This document shows positions 34,049 through 42,852 of a DNA stretch of 53,853 bases, piece by piece; positions within the stretch are counted from its first letter, which is position 1, and every line of letters begins with the position of its first letter. Made by a program: the position numbers and the translations under genes. The notes below the pieces were generated by a model that saw only the letters and a program-made list of their open reading frames with translations, was not told where the DNA came from and did not search any database. This stretch comes from Cyanosarcina radialis HA8281-LM2 (GTDB lineage: Bacteria; Cyanobacteriota; Cyanobacteriia; Cyanobacteriales; CCAP-1448): NCBI GenBank assembly GCA_019359615.1, contig JAHHHA010000041.1, forward strand, positions 1-53,853, given 5' to 3'.

Positions 34049-35668
34049 TTAAAATCCAGCTTCAAAAGCGCCCAAATCGCAGGGATTTCGTCTGTTAACG
34101 CCTCGCTGATCTGTCGTGGGACAGCCAGTACCTCGGTTGGTGGCAGCACTACCTGCTAATAAGGCTCTGGTTAGAGTCAGCCCACCGTTATTCTTGAGTC
34201 CATCTAGTTTTGGATCGGCAGTTAAGATGTTGACAGTGCAGTCTACATCTTTAGAATCTCTTAAGTTTCTAGCTGGAAATTGTAAGTTGTTACCCCCATT
34301 AGTCATTTGGGTAAAACAATTCTGTTTGATGTTCCACTTATTTCCACCATTATTAGCGACGTTATTAGCAATGATGGTATTTTTTAGCACTACATTCCCT
34401 TTAGGAACTTTGCCCGTTTTGACGATACCACCTCCTTGCCAACTAGCATAATTGTGAGAAATAGTAGTGTTAACAATCGTGGCAGTACCGCTACTAATCG
34501 ATATCCCTCCACCCAAGCTATATTGACCTAGCACTCGATTATCAGAAATAGTGCTGTTGGTGATATTTAATTTGCTGTTATCTCCCATGGTAAGACCGCC
34601 ACCATTGCTAGTATTAGCTACATTACCAGAGATAGTTGTATTGCTAATAGTGATGCCCGCAGGATGTTTGGCTATCCAAATTCCGCCACCTTGGGTATTA
34701 GCAGTGTTACCCGATATCGTGGTGTTAGTCACTGCCATGGTAGTGTTATTAGCATTAATCTTCCAGTGTCCCCCTAATACTTTATCTCCTGTAGTCCAAA
34801 TACCACCTCCTTGGCCGTTGCTACCGCCGCCAACTCGATTACCAATAAACCTGCTGCGATCGACAGTAGCCTTGTTATTGTTCTTGATAGCAATAAACAA
34901 ACCGCCGCCGTATGAAGTCGCAGTATTATTAGTAAAAGTGCTACCACTGATACTAATTTTCCCAAAGTCAGCCCAAGCGCCATCGATATAGATTCCACCG
35001 CCGCTACCTAAACCCCTATCGACTGCCTGATTGTTAGCAAAAGAACTATTAGTAACTTGCAAGTTACTGTTTAATATGGCGATCGCACCGCCCTGTCCCG
35101 CTTTGTTGTTAGTAAAGGTACTGCGATCTACAGAAACCGAACCGATCGGGCCGCCATGGATCGCGCCCCCACCAGCTTCTTTAGAACTCGTAGATACATT
35201 ATTGTTGAATTTGGAGTTACTAACAACTAACTTTCCATATACGGGTTTGCTAATCGCTCCACCTCGATCTGTAGTGTAACCGTTAGCCAAGGTTAGGTTT
35301 TTGACAGTAAATTCAATATCGCCTTGCATGAGGAACAGGCGACGGGAGTTACTGCCGCTGATAGTAACTAGATTTCTACCATCGATCGTCGTGTTCCTGC
35401 TAATTACCTTGGTACTAGTAATAGCAACAGTTACCGGCCTGCTACCACAATTAAAAGTAACGTTACCGCCACCATTTAAAGCGTTATTTAAGGCAGTATC
35501 GGTACAACTTGCTGGCGTTCCATTACCTACTATACCAGCAGCACTAGCTGGATTATGCCAGCTACAAGCAAGCCCTAATCCTATACCAATAACTGCAGCT
35601 GACTGTATAGACAGTTGGCTATTAAGTATAACGAATTGACGATTTTTGGTGAAGAATTCATTTGACAT
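34049..35668 (-). CDS. Secreted right-handed beta-helix protein with choice-of-anchor Q ending
   Basis: 539 residues from ATG 35668. The signal peptide is 'SAAVIGIGLGLACSWHNPASA' or close to it, with likely cleavage after ASA. The mature chain is a run of parallel beta-helix coils, recognisable by repeats such as 'VSNSKFNNN', 'ITNSTISDNR', 'ISNTTISGNVA' and 'GGGIWIAK' (Asn ladders and Gly-Gly-Gly-Ile turns). The end 'RNPCDLGAFEAGF' is the choice-of-anchor Q motif. Such proteins are exported adhesins or polysaccharide-binding or -cleaving surface proteins. No catalytic triad can be assigned. Its N-terminus includes 'FVILNSQLSIQ', reminiscent of the dispersed AATTG repeat translated. Confidence 0.85.
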   Translation of the reverse strand: MSNEFFTKNRQFVILNSQLSIQSAAVIGIGLGLACSWHNPASAAGIVGNGTPASCTDTALNNALNGGGNVTFNCGSRPVTVAITSTKVISRNTTIDGRNLVTISGSNSRRLFLMQGDIEFTVKNLTLANGYTTDRGGAISKPVYGKLVVSNSKFNNNVSTSSKEAGGGAIHGGPIGSVSVDRSTFTNNKAGQGGAIAILNSNLQVTNSSFANNQAVDRGLGSGGGIYIDGAWADFGKISISGSTFTNNTATSYGGGLFIAIKNNNKATVDRSRFIGNRVGGGSNGQGGGIWTTGDKVLGGHWKINANNTTMAVTNTTISGNTANTQGGGIWIAKHPAGITISNTTISGNVANTSNGGGLTMGDNSKLNITNSTISDNRVLGQYSLGGGISISSGTATIVNTTISHNYASWQGGGIVKTGKVPKGNVVLKNTIIANNVANNGGNKWNIKQNCFTQMTNGGNNLQFPARNLRDSKDVDCTVNILTADPKLDGLKNNGGLTLTRALLAGSAATNRGTGCPTTDQRGVNRRNPCDLGAFEAGF

Positions 35669-36155
35669 TATTGCGATCAACTCCTTGCAATTAAGGTCGG
35701 AAACATTATAAATGTCAGTGGTAAATTTGCAAAATTTTCAATTAAAAATTAGCAAGCTACAGCAAACATAGCTTGTGAATATAACAGTAATTATTTAATT
35801 TGCGATTCAGTGAATTCACCTAAATTAAACTAATAAGCCCAATATTTATTGACTCAATAACTCAGTAAATTTACTGAAAATCGATCCAGCGATTTACAAC
35901 TAATCGAAGCTCTAGTAGGTAGGAAGTATATTTTTTAGCAGCTACAATAAATTGCCGATCGCGATCGTCGCCAGATAATTTCGAGCTAGTTATGAAACCT
36001 TGAAAGGGTAGAATAGCTGTATTTGTCCGGTTTTTAGTTCGAGAAAACCAGATTTGCTGTAAATAACGTATCGTCAGACAAAAATAGATAGCTTCTAGAT
36101 CTAGGTGGGACTGCAATCCTGCCCGACATCCAAATACTCAATCCCGACTTCTCTT
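35669..36155. other. 490-base AT-rich divergent intergenic region
   Basis: Separates the beta-helix gene (minus) from fumarylacetoacetase (plus). AT-rich, with long runs of A and T around 35690-35850. It should hold both promoters, but none stands out. No reliable coding frame or repeat is seen. Confidence 0.4.
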
Positions 36156-37499
36156 ATGAGCCGACCTATCGATCGCACCCACGAGCCAAATTTACGCAGT
36201 TGGGTCGAATCTGCCAATCTCAAAGATACTGATTTCCCCATTCAAAACTTGCCGTTTGGGGTATTTCGAGCGCTAGGTAGTAACGATAGCTCTCGGATCG
36301 GGGTAGCAATCGGCGATCGCATTCTCGATTTGAGCAAATGCGTCACCCTCGGATTGTTCTCAGAACTTCCCCAAGCACTGCAAGCAGCTTGTAGGGCCTC
36401 CAACTTGAACCCATTAATGGCTATGGGAACCGAGGCAACATTAACGTTGCGTCAAAGATTGAGCCAATTACTGCGATCTGACAACCGCTCGCCTCTTGCA
36501 GGGGAGGAACTTCTCATTCTGATGTCGGATGTAGAAATGCTATTGCCTGCCACTATTGGCGATTACACCGACTTCTACGCCTCGATTTTTCACGCCACCA
36601 ATGTCGGCAAATTATTCCGTCCCGATAATCCCTTGTTGCCCAACTATAAATACGTCCCGATCGCTTACCACGGACGCGCTTCTTCGATCGTCCCCAGCGG
36701 CAGGGCGATCGATCGCCCGCAAGGTCAGAGAAAGCGTCCCGAAGATGCTGCCCCTAGTTTCGGTCCCTCTCGAATGCTAGATTACGAACTAGAAGTCGGA
36801 TTTTTTGTCGGTGCTGGTAACGAACTGGGACAGCCTATACCCATCGATCGAGCCGAAGAACATATATTCGGCCTGTGCTTGGTTAACGACTGGTCGGCGC
36901 GAGATCTCCAAGCCTGGGAATACCAACCTCTAGGGCCATTTCTGGCCAAAAGCTTTGCTACTTCGATTTCTCCTTGGGTAGTAACTTTAGAAGCTTTAGC
37001 TCCCTTCCGCTGCCCTGCTTTTCAACGTCCCGAAGGCGATCCTCTGCCCTTACCCTATCTGACTTCACCTGAAGATGCTAGTTCTGGTGGCATCGACCTC
37101 AAACTAGAAGTCTGGTTGCAATCTGCCCGAATGCGCGAAGTAGGAATGGAACCGTTTCTTTTGAGTAGAGGTTCCTTCCCACAAATGTACTGGACGATCG
37201 CCCAAATGCTAACTCACCACGCTAGTAACGGTTGCAACTTGCGATCGGGCGATCTCATAGCCAGCGGTACGGTTTCCGGCCCGGCAGCAGGTTCCCAAGG
37301 ATGCTTGCTAGAAATTACCCAACGCGGTTCCCAGCCGATCGAATTACCCACGGGTGAGGTGCGCTCTTTCCTAGTTGACGGGGATCAAATCGTTTTGAAG
37401 GGATTCTGCGATCGTCCTGGTTACGCCAGAATTGGATTTGGAGAATGTCGGGGAGCGATCGGGCCAATTGGCAATTCGCAATTGACAATTCGCAATTAG
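36156..37499 (+). CDS. fahA: Fumarylacetoacetase
   Basis: 447 residues from ATG 36156; the frame upstream to 36105 has no family-like sequence. Last enzyme of tyrosine degradation, hydrolysing fumarylacetoacetate to fumarate and acetoacetate. Family motifs are all present: N-terminal 'NLPFGVF', metal-binding 'DYTDFYASIFHATNVG', 'DYELEVGFFVG', 'VNDWSARDLQAWEYQPLGPF', and 'GCNLRSGDLIASGTVSG'. Length is close to other bacterial FahA. The C-terminal residues ('PIGNSQLTIRN') are encoded by the dispersed AATTG repeat, so the original tail seems replaced. Its stop codon overlaps that of the DNA methyltransferase by four bases. No other tyrosine-catabolism gene is nearby. Confidence 0.95.
   Translation: MSRPIDRTHEPNLRSWVESANLKDTDFPIQNLPFGVFRALGSNDSSRIGVAIGDRILDLSKCVTLGLFSELPQALQAACRASNLNPLMAMGTEATLTLRQRLSQLLRSDNRSPLAGEELLILMSDVEMLLPATIGDYTDFYASIFHATNVGKLFRPDNPLLPNYKYVPIAYHGRASSIVPSGRAIDRPQGQRKRPEDAAPSFGPSRMLDYELEVGFFVGAGNELGQPIPIDRAEEHIFGLCLVNDWSARDLQAWEYQPLGPFLAKSFATSISPWVVTLEALAPFRCPAFQRPEGDPLPLPYLTSPEDASSGGIDLKLEVWLQSARMREVGMEPFLLSRGSFPQMYWTIAQMLTHHASNGCNLRSGDLIASGTVSGPAAGSQGCLLEITQRGSQPIELPTGEVRSFLVDGDQIVLKGFCDRPGYARIGFGECRGAIGPIGNSQLTIRN
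37465..37498. repeat. AATTG repeat forming the 3' end of fahA
   Basis: CAATTGGCAATTCGCAATTG and further copies of the same words run to the fahA stop codon and across the methyltransferase stop. It belongs to the same family as the hairpin at 49993-50023. Confidence 0.75.
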
Positions 37500-38833
37500 G
37501 AAATTTCGATCGCATAAAGTCGCACGGCTTGAGCCATTTTCAAATGCAGCCAGCTTTCATCTCCCAAGGATTGGACGATCGCTGGTTTTTCGGGTCGGAC
37601 GTTTAAGGCACGGATAATTTGAGTCGCGATCGCTTTGGCTAAAAGTGGCGGTACGGAGTTGCCTACTTGCCTGAATCCGTGCCATTTAGTGACGTGAAAC
37701 CTGAACCAGTCGGGATAAGAATGCAGTCGTGCTGCTTCTCGAACCGTAATACAACGGGGCGTAAAAGGATGGATCGGTCTGGGAGAAGTGAAAGCCCCCC
37801 GCTGTTGGTCGGTGCCAGCCCTGAGAGTGTTGCAAACTCCTTGAGGGTGCAGTTTGTAAAAACGGCTGATCGGTTCTCGTTCTCCTTGAGGAGTATCGTG
37901 AAATCTGGCAATAGATAGCGCTGTGTGCTTAGTTCGCCAGCTAGAAGATAGCAGGCGCGAATCGAATTGGCGAACGTAGGAATAATCGTCTTCTACAGCA
38001 CAAAGACTGCGCAATTTCAAGGCATAATCGCTAGGTTTACCGTAAGTACACTCTATCCAGTCTTGTTGGAACAACTCTGGGTAATCTTCCACTTTCGGTA
38101 AGTCTCTAATCGCATCCCAGACATTCGGTCCGACTTCAAGATTTAAGTGTTGAGTGTGGAGTGTTGAGTGTGAAGTTGCGCCCCTACCTCCCCTGCGCCC
38201 CTGCTCCCCTGCTCCTCCACCGGGCGATGCGATCGCAGTAATCGGCACAGGATATTTGGGCAACTGGCAACCTACCTGACAGCCGAGCAGAAATAATCTT
38301 TCCCTAGATTGAGGAACGCCATAGCGAGCGGCGTTTAGCAGTTGGTAGTTTTCTTCTACCTGGTAGCCAGCAGCCTTAAACTCGGCAATCAAACTGGTGA
38401 GAACTTGTTGGTGTTTGCCGATGGTTAACCCGCGAACGTTCTCTAAGACGAAGAATTTGGGTTTTAGCGCCAAAACCAGCCGTTGAAAGTGAAATACTAG
38501 CGAATTGCGGGGATCGTATAGATCTCGCTTCCCCATCAGAGAAAATCCTTGACAAGGGGAGCCACCAAAGACCACATCGATTTGGCGATCGCCTATACTA
38601 GATCGATTTCTAATCTCTTCGGCTGTCAGATCGACGACGCTGCGACACAAAACTGAGGTGTGAGGAAAGTTAAATTGATGCGTGGCACAATGAATCGGAT
38701 CGATGTCAACTGCTGCTAGCACGTCAAAGCCAGCTTGCTCGAATCCTAGAGACATTCCTCCCGCACCTGCAAATAGGTCAACCGCGATCGGTCGGTATGG
38801 GGTATGGGGCATGGGGCATGGGGCATAGGGCAT
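37496..38833 (-). CDS. C5-cytosine DNA methyltransferase (solitary)
   Basis: 445 residues; an alternative start is ATG 38812. All catalytic motifs are in order: I 'VDLFAGAGGMSLGF', IV 'GGSPCQGFSL' with catalytic C94, VI 'ENVRG', VIII 'QSRERLF', X 'GNSVPPLLA'. It transfers methyl groups to C5 of cytosine in a short DNA target. No restriction endonuclease lies beside it. Solitary m5C methyltransferases in cyanobacteria include enzymes for CGATCG, the HIP1 core, and this is a plausible target. An in-frame tandem-repeat insertion ('GGGAGEQGRRGGRG', 'HSTLHTQHL') occupies residues about 204-232, just before the target-recognition region. The first codons are also a 7-base repeat (CCCCATG). Confidence 0.93.
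   Translation of the reverse strand: MPYAPCPMPHTPYRPIAVDLFAGAGGMSLGFEQAGFDVLAAVDIDPIHCATHQFNFPHTSVLCRSVVDLTAEEIRNRSSIGDRQIDVVFGGSPCQGFSLMGKRDLYDPRNSLVFHFQRLVLALKPKFFVLENVRGLTIGKHQQVLTSLIAEFKAAGYQVEENYQLLNAARYGVPQSRERLFLLGCQVGCQLPKYPVPITAIASPGGGAGEQGRRGGRGATSHSTLHTQHLNLEVGPNVWDAIRDLPKVEDYPELFQQDWIECTYGKPSDYALKLRSLCAVEDDYSYVRQFDSRLLSSSWRTKHTALSIARFHDTPQGEREPISRFYKLHPQGVCNTLRAGTDQQRGAFTSPRPIHPFTPRCITVREAARLHSYPDWFRFHVTKWHGFRQVGNSVPPLLAKAIATQIIRALNVRPEKPAIVQSLGDESWLHLKMAQAVRLYAIEIS
38138..38224. repeat. Tandem repeats inside the methyltransferase frame
   Basis: GTTGAGTGTGGAGTGTTGAG heptamer-type copies followed by CCCCTGCTCCCCTGCTCC units, translated in frame as about 29 low-complexity residues. 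The composition is like 15715-15840 in the WD40 gene. Confidence 0.85.
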
Positions 38834-38865
38834 GGTACATGAGGTATAGCCCTAGATCGTTTATT

Positions 38866-39828
38866 TTACTCGCGGGCTGAATTATTTTCTGCTATGGCAA
38901 TCGCGATTTTGCCTGCTGCCCGTTCGGTTTCGCTGTACTCATGGGCGGCTACGATTTCTGTCAGAGGATAGGTGCGATCGATCGCCGACTGGATTTTACC
39001 TGCTTCTATTAACTCCTTCAAGTAAGTTAAATCTCGACCGCTAGGAGTTTGAAACACGAGTTTGGCTTTTTTGCCTGGAACGAAGGCTGTCAATATTCCT
39101 TGGATAACTAGGTCGGCATTGGGCAAGGTGGTGATGTAAATTCCTTGAGGTTTGAGGGCCGATTTGCATTCGGAAAAAGAGCGCTTGCCGACAGCATCGA
39201 GAATAATGTCGTACTGCGAGCCATCTTTAGTAAAATCCTCTTGGGTATAGTCGATCGCGCGATCGGCTCCTAAAGATTTTACCAGTTCTAAATTTTTGCT
39301 GCTGCAAACCCCCGTTACTTCGGCCCCCAATGCCTTAGCAATTTGAACGGCAAAACTGCCGACACCGCCAGAAGCGCCGTTAACCAGCACCGATTGTCTG
39401 GGTTGAATTTGTCCGAGATCGCGCAAGGCTTGCAAAGCCGTTAGCGCTGAACCGGGGATTACTGCTGCTTGTTCGTAGGTCGTGTTTGTGGGCTTCAAAG
39501 CCGCGAACTTTTCTGGAACGGCAACGTATTCGGCGCAGGCCCCTCCAGGTAAACTCAAACCAGCAAAGATTTGCTCTCCCGATCGAAAGCGCGTCACTTG
39601 GCTGCCTATCTCTACTACGTCTCCGGCTAGGTCAAAACCCGTAATCTTGGGGAATTTGTTGCCTGTAATTATCCTCAACATTCCCTGGCGAATCTTCCAA
39701 TCGATCGGATTGACGGCCGTGGCGCGAACTTTGACTAGTAGCTGGTCGGGTTTGATTTTCGGCGGCTCGATTTCTGCCAACTGAAGGACATCAGGAGCAC
39801 CATATCGATAAAAAACAACTGCTTTCAT
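38866..39828 (-). CDS. MDR-family NADPH:quinone reductase-like oxidoreductase
   Basis: 320 residues from ATG 39828, which has AAGG upstream and matches the family start 'MKAVVFYRYGAPDVLQL'. Medium-chain dehydrogenase/reductase: 'ATAVNPIDWKIRQGML', 'GFDLAGDVVEIGSQV', and the NADP-binding 'VLVNGASGGVGSFAVQIAKALGA'. It lacks the cysteine cluster for structural zinc, so it belongs with zinc-independent quinone or enoyl reductases. It reduces a small quinone or unsaturated carbonyl with NADPH; the natural substrate is unknown. It precedes the methyltransferase on the same strand, 32 bases apart. Confidence 0.9.
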   Translation of the reverse strand: MKAVVFYRYGAPDVLQLAEIEPPKIKPDQLLVKVRATAVNPIDWKIRQGMLRIITGNKFPKITGFDLAGDVVEIGSQVTRFRSGEQIFAGLSLPGGACAEYVAVPEKFAALKPTNTTYEQAAVIPGSALTALQALRDLGQIQPRQSVLVNGASGGVGSFAVQIAKALGAEVTGVCSSKNLELVKSLGADRAIDYTQEDFTKDGSQYDIILDAVGKRSFSECKSALKPQGIYITTLPNADLVIQGILTAFVPGKKAKLVFQTPSGRDLTYLKELIEAGKIQSAIDRTYPLTEIVAAHEYSETERAAGKIAIAIAENNSARE

Positions 39829-39910
39829 TGCCTTATCCTGAGTCGATCGCTTAGATAACAGATTGTGAGGCAAGCAAGATGACTAAACTATAGTTATCTT
39901 AGATCGGTTG

Positions 39911-39960
39911 TGGCATAGCTGTCCTGGCTGTCCCACGGCAGGCAAGATGCCTGCTTTACA
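39911..39960. repeat. Dispersed hairpin repeat (GCAGGC-AAGAT-GCCTGC)
   Basis: GGCATAGCTGTCCTGGCTGT followed by GCAGGC (39938-39943), loop AAGAT and GCCTGC (39949-39954). Related to 11722-11744 (GGGCAGGC/GCCTGCCC) and to the GGCGGGC-AAGAT-GCCCGCC hairpin within copy B (31852-31878 area). The remaining gap to 40110 holds only HIP1 sites. Confidence 0.75.
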
Positions 39961-40110
39961 AGAGTTTCATCAACGTTCTAGAACTGCTAGATGTGCTATA
40001 TCTACTGACAAGAGCGATCGCTCAACTAGAGCATCACCATTAACTACTCTTAGTTTGCGATCGGAAGTCCGCAGTTATTTTAACTATTCGATCGAGAAAA
40101 AGTAAGCAAA

Positions 40111-40881
40111 ATGCCATTATTAGAAGCGCAACAACTCACTATGCAATTTGGCGGTTTAACTGCTGTCAATCGAGTCGATTTAGCGATCGAACCTGGTTCG
40201 ATCGCCAGCCTCATCGGTCCTAATGGGGCGGGAAAAACCACATTTTTTAATATGCTGACGGGCATCTACCATCCTACTTTTGGTAAATTGCTGCTAGACA
40301 ATCGAGATATTACTGGCTCACCGCCCGATCGTCTCACTAAATTGGGAATTGCCCGGACTTTTCAGAACATCCGCTTATTTAATAACATGAGCGTTTTAGA
40401 CAACGTTTTAGTCGGGATGCACTGTCGCCTCAAAACTGGCTTAATCGGAACTTTACTGCGTCCGCCCAAGGTGAGGAAAGAAGAAGCCAAAGGCAAAGAA
40501 AAAGCCCTCTACTTTTTAGATTTTGTCGGTTTAGGCAGGTCGAAAGCAAACGAATTGGCAAAAAACTTATCTTATGGCGATCAGCGACGGCTAGAAATTG
40601 CCCGCGCCTTAGCCTCCGATCCCAAAGTGCTATTGTTAGACGAACCGACTGCTGGAATGAACCCTAGAGAAACAGACGCGTTAACCGATTTTATCCGCCG
40701 CCTGCGAGACGAACTTAATTTAACGATCTTGTTGATCGAACACGATATGAAAGTAGTTATGGGCATCAGCGATCGCGTCAGCGTTATGGAATACGGCAAA
40801 AAAATCGCTGAAGGTACTCCTAACGAAGTCCGCACCGATCCAATAGTGATCGAGGCATATCTCGGTAAGGAAGAAGAGTAG
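40111..40881 (+). CDS. livG: Branched-chain amino acid ABC transporter ATPase LivG
   Basis: 256 residues. ABC ATPase of the LivG (BCA, NatA in cyanobacteria) subfamily: Walker A 'GPNGAGKTT' (G36-T44), Q-loop 'ARTFQNIRLF', signature 'LSYGDQRRLEIARAL', Walker B 'VLLLDEPTAGMNP', H-loop 'IEHDM', and the family C-terminus 'IVIEAYLGKEEE'. It powers uptake of branched-chain or neutral amino acids with LivF, LivH, LivM and a binding protein, none of which is adjacent. Scattered subunit genes are usual in cyanobacteria. The start is followed by the typical 'PLLEAQQLTMQFGGLTAVN'. Confidence 0.95.
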   Translation: MPLLEAQQLTMQFGGLTAVNRVDLAIEPGSIASLIGPNGAGKTTFFNMLTGIYHPTFGKLLLDNRDITGSPPDRLTKLGIARTFQNIRLFNNMSVLDNVLVGMHCRLKTGLIGTLLRPPKVRKEEAKGKEKALYFLDFVGLGRSKANELAKNLSYGDQRRLEIARALASDPKVLLLDEPTAGMNPRETDALTDFIRRLRDELNLTILLIEHDMKVVMGISDRVSVMEYGKKIAEGTPNEVRTDPIVIEAYLGKEEE

Positions 40882-40960
40882 CCTACACCTTCTCGCACCA
40901 TTGGCCTCAAAGTCTTATCGGATAAACTGAAATTAAACTCACCCATCAGCGAGACAGTTT

Positions 40961-41632
40961 ATGCTTACTAGCCTAGCAAAACTTGAATCTCTCGATCGCC
41001 TGCAACCAATTGGGGAAAAGCGAGTCATTTTCAATCATCTCAATTGGCAGGCATATCAACAAATCTTACACGCATTAGGACAAACTCGTTCTGCGCGTCT
41101 TACCTACGATCGCGGCAGGTTGGAAATTAGTATGCCTCTAGAAAGTCACGAATTTGCTAGAGAACTGATTGGGCTTTTCATTCGCATTCTGGTTGTAGAG
41201 ATGGGGTTGAAAATCAAGAGCATGGGTTCAACTACCTTAGATCGAGAAGATCTAAATCGAGGTTCAGAACCAGATAATGCCTACTACATTCAAAATCAAC
41301 CCCGCGTTGCTGGGAAGAAAGTCGATCTCAAACAAGATCCTCCACCAGATTTAGTTGTCGAAGTCGATATTACTCACAGCGATATCGATAAACCAGCCCT
41401 GTATGCCAGCATGGGCGTACTGGAATTCTGGCGTTACAACGGACGAGTGTGGCGAATTTATCAACTCCAAGGACAGCAATATCAAGAAGTAGAAAATAGC
41501 CCAACTTTCCCTTGGGTATCTAAAGAAAAACTCTATGAATTTCTGGCACAAGCGGAGCAAGATGAAGTGGAAGCAGAGAAATCCTTCCGCACTTGGGTGC
41601 GAGAACAATTGCGCGATCGGGCTAATCAGTAA
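40961..41632 (+). CDS. Uma2 family (DUF820) PD-(D/E)XK protein
   Basis: 223 residues. Recognised as Uma2 from 'RLTYDRGRLEISMPLESHEFARELIG', 'EPDNAYYI', 'DPPPDLVVEVDITHSDIDKPALYASMGVLEFWRYNG' (each in part). D130 and E134 fall in the metal-binding strand of a restriction-endonuclease-like fold. Cyanobacterial genomes carry dozens of these genes; their biological role, perhaps in mobile or toxin-like contexts, is unsettled. The C-terminus is Glu/Lys-rich. It starts 80 bases after livG and converges with the hydroxyacid dehydrogenase gene across a hairpin. Confidence 0.92.
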   Translation: MLTSLAKLESLDRLQPIGEKRVIFNHLNWQAYQQILHALGQTRSARLTYDRGRLEISMPLESHEFARELIGLFIRILVVEMGLKIKSMGSTTLDREDLNRGSEPDNAYYIQNQPRVAGKKVDLKQDPPPDLVVEVDITHSDIDKPALYASMGVLEFWRYNGRVWRIYQLQGQQYQEVENSPTFPWVSKEKLYEFLAQAEQDEVEAEKSFRTWVREQLRDRANQ

Positions 41633-41687
41633 TAACTTACCTAAGTATAGGGAGTCTATTTGATTGACGAACAGCCCTCACCCCCAA

Positions 41688-41713
41688 CCCCTCTCCCAAG
41701 ATTGGGAGAGGGG
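41688..41713. terminator. Palindromic repeat between convergent genes
   Basis: CCCCTCTCCCAA (41688-41699) and TTGGGAGAGGGG (41702-41713) pair perfectly over a two-base centre. This is a common cyanobacterial intergenic palindrome and lies between the stops of the Uma2 and hydroxyacid dehydrogenase genes, where it can end transcription from both sides. Confidence 0.75.
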
Positions 41714-41758
41714 AGCAAGAAAGATTAGAACTCATTTGGACTCGCTATAGATTTGAGA

Positions 41759-42736
41759 TTAACGATCGACTTCAGGGTTGACGCAATGAGGCAAGCGATC
41801 GCCTTGCAATCCAGCAATCAGGTTATCGATCGCCATCTGCGCCATTTTCTGGCGGGTTTGGCGGCTGGCGCTGGCAATGTGAGGGGCAATAATCAAGTTA
41901 TCTAGACCTAACAAAGGGCTATCAGTCGGAATCGGTTCTGGTTCGGTAACGTCGATGGCAGCAGCGGCAATTTGCCCGCTGCTGAGGGCGCGGTGCAAAG
42001 CATCAGGATCGACAATTCCTCCCCGCGAGGTGTTGATTAAGATGGCTGTAGGCTTCATCAACTCGAATTGGCGATCGCTAAATAGATGGTAAGTATCCGC
42101 AGAAAAAGGCGTATGGATGGTGACAAAATCTGACTCAGAAAGCAAGCGATCGAACTCGGCAAACTCTACGCCCAAAGATGTTTCTAACTGGCGATCGCAT
42201 TGATGTCTGCTAGCGTATAGAATTCGCATATTAAATCCCGAAGCGCGACGGGCAACAGCTTGTCCGATCCTGCCCAACCCAACAATTCCTAAAGTCGCTC
42301 CGACTAAATCTGCTCCCAGTAACAAATCTGGCTCCCAAGTCTGCCATTGCAGGGCGCGAGTAAACTTGTCAGCCTCGACTATGCGCCTAGCCGCTGCCAT
42401 CAGTAATGCCCAAGTAAAATCGGCAGTAGCATCGGTTAAAACTCCAGGGGTATGACCGACTGGAATGCCTCTAGCACTGGCGGCTGAGATGTCGATGTTA
42501 TCGTAGCCCACAGCCATCTGACTGATAACCTTCAATGCCGTTCCCGTTTCCAGCAATTGGCGATCGATCCGATCGGTGAGCAAGCATAACAAACCATCGA
42601 TCGCTTTTACCTTTTCCAGCAATACTTCATAGGGAGGCGGCTGGCGTTCCGGCCAAACCTCAACCTTGGCAATCTCTTGCAGGCGATCGAGAGCCATTGG
42701 CAGGCGGCGAGTCACAAAGACTTGAAATTGAGGCAT
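41759..42736 (-). CDS. D-2-hydroxyacid dehydrogenase (glyoxylate/hydroxypyruvate reductase type)
   Basis: 325 residues. NAD(P)-binding 'GIVGLGRIGQAVARRASGF'; catalytic Arg in 'LINTSRGGIVD', Glu in 'AIDVTEPEP', His in 'LIIAPHIASAS'. The N-terminal substrate half starts 'PQFQVFVTRRLPMALDRL', as in the GyaR/GRHPR branch, so glyoxylate or hydroxypyruvate reduction is most likely, relevant to photorespiratory glycolate handling. The exact substrate cannot be told apart from glycerate dehydrogenase. Length is normal. Confidence 0.93.
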   Translation of the reverse strand: MPQFQVFVTRRLPMALDRLQEIAKVEVWPERQPPPYEVLLEKVKAIDGLLCLLTDRIDRQLLETGTALKVISQMAVGYDNIDISAASARGIPVGHTPGVLTDATADFTWALLMAAARRIVEADKFTRALQWQTWEPDLLLGADLVGATLGIVGLGRIGQAVARRASGFNMRILYASRHQCDRQLETSLGVEFAEFDRLLSESDFVTIHTPFSADTYHLFSDRQFELMKPTAILINTSRGGIVDPDALHRALSSGQIAAAAIDVTEPEPIPTDSPLLGLDNLIIAPHIASASRQTRQKMAQMAIDNLIAGLQGDRLPHCVNPEVDR

Positions 42737-42852
42737 AAGCGAAGCTAATTTGGTGCGTTACGACGGATTGTTCGATTTCTGTCACAGCAAAGGTTGTCGC
42801 CGTCTAACGCACGCTACTGGATCGACATACCTAAAACCGAACCAACTCAACA

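Noticed and set aside
34551-35639. Several hydrophobic plus-strand frames opposite the beta-helix gene.
   Set aside because: They mirror the Asn/Gly/Thr repeats of the real gene on the other strand and lack start signals.
35871-36116. An 81-codon minus-strand frame ahead of fumarylacetoacetase.
   Set aside because: AT-rich, no Shine-Dalgarno, no domain, and it would occupy the divergent promoter region.
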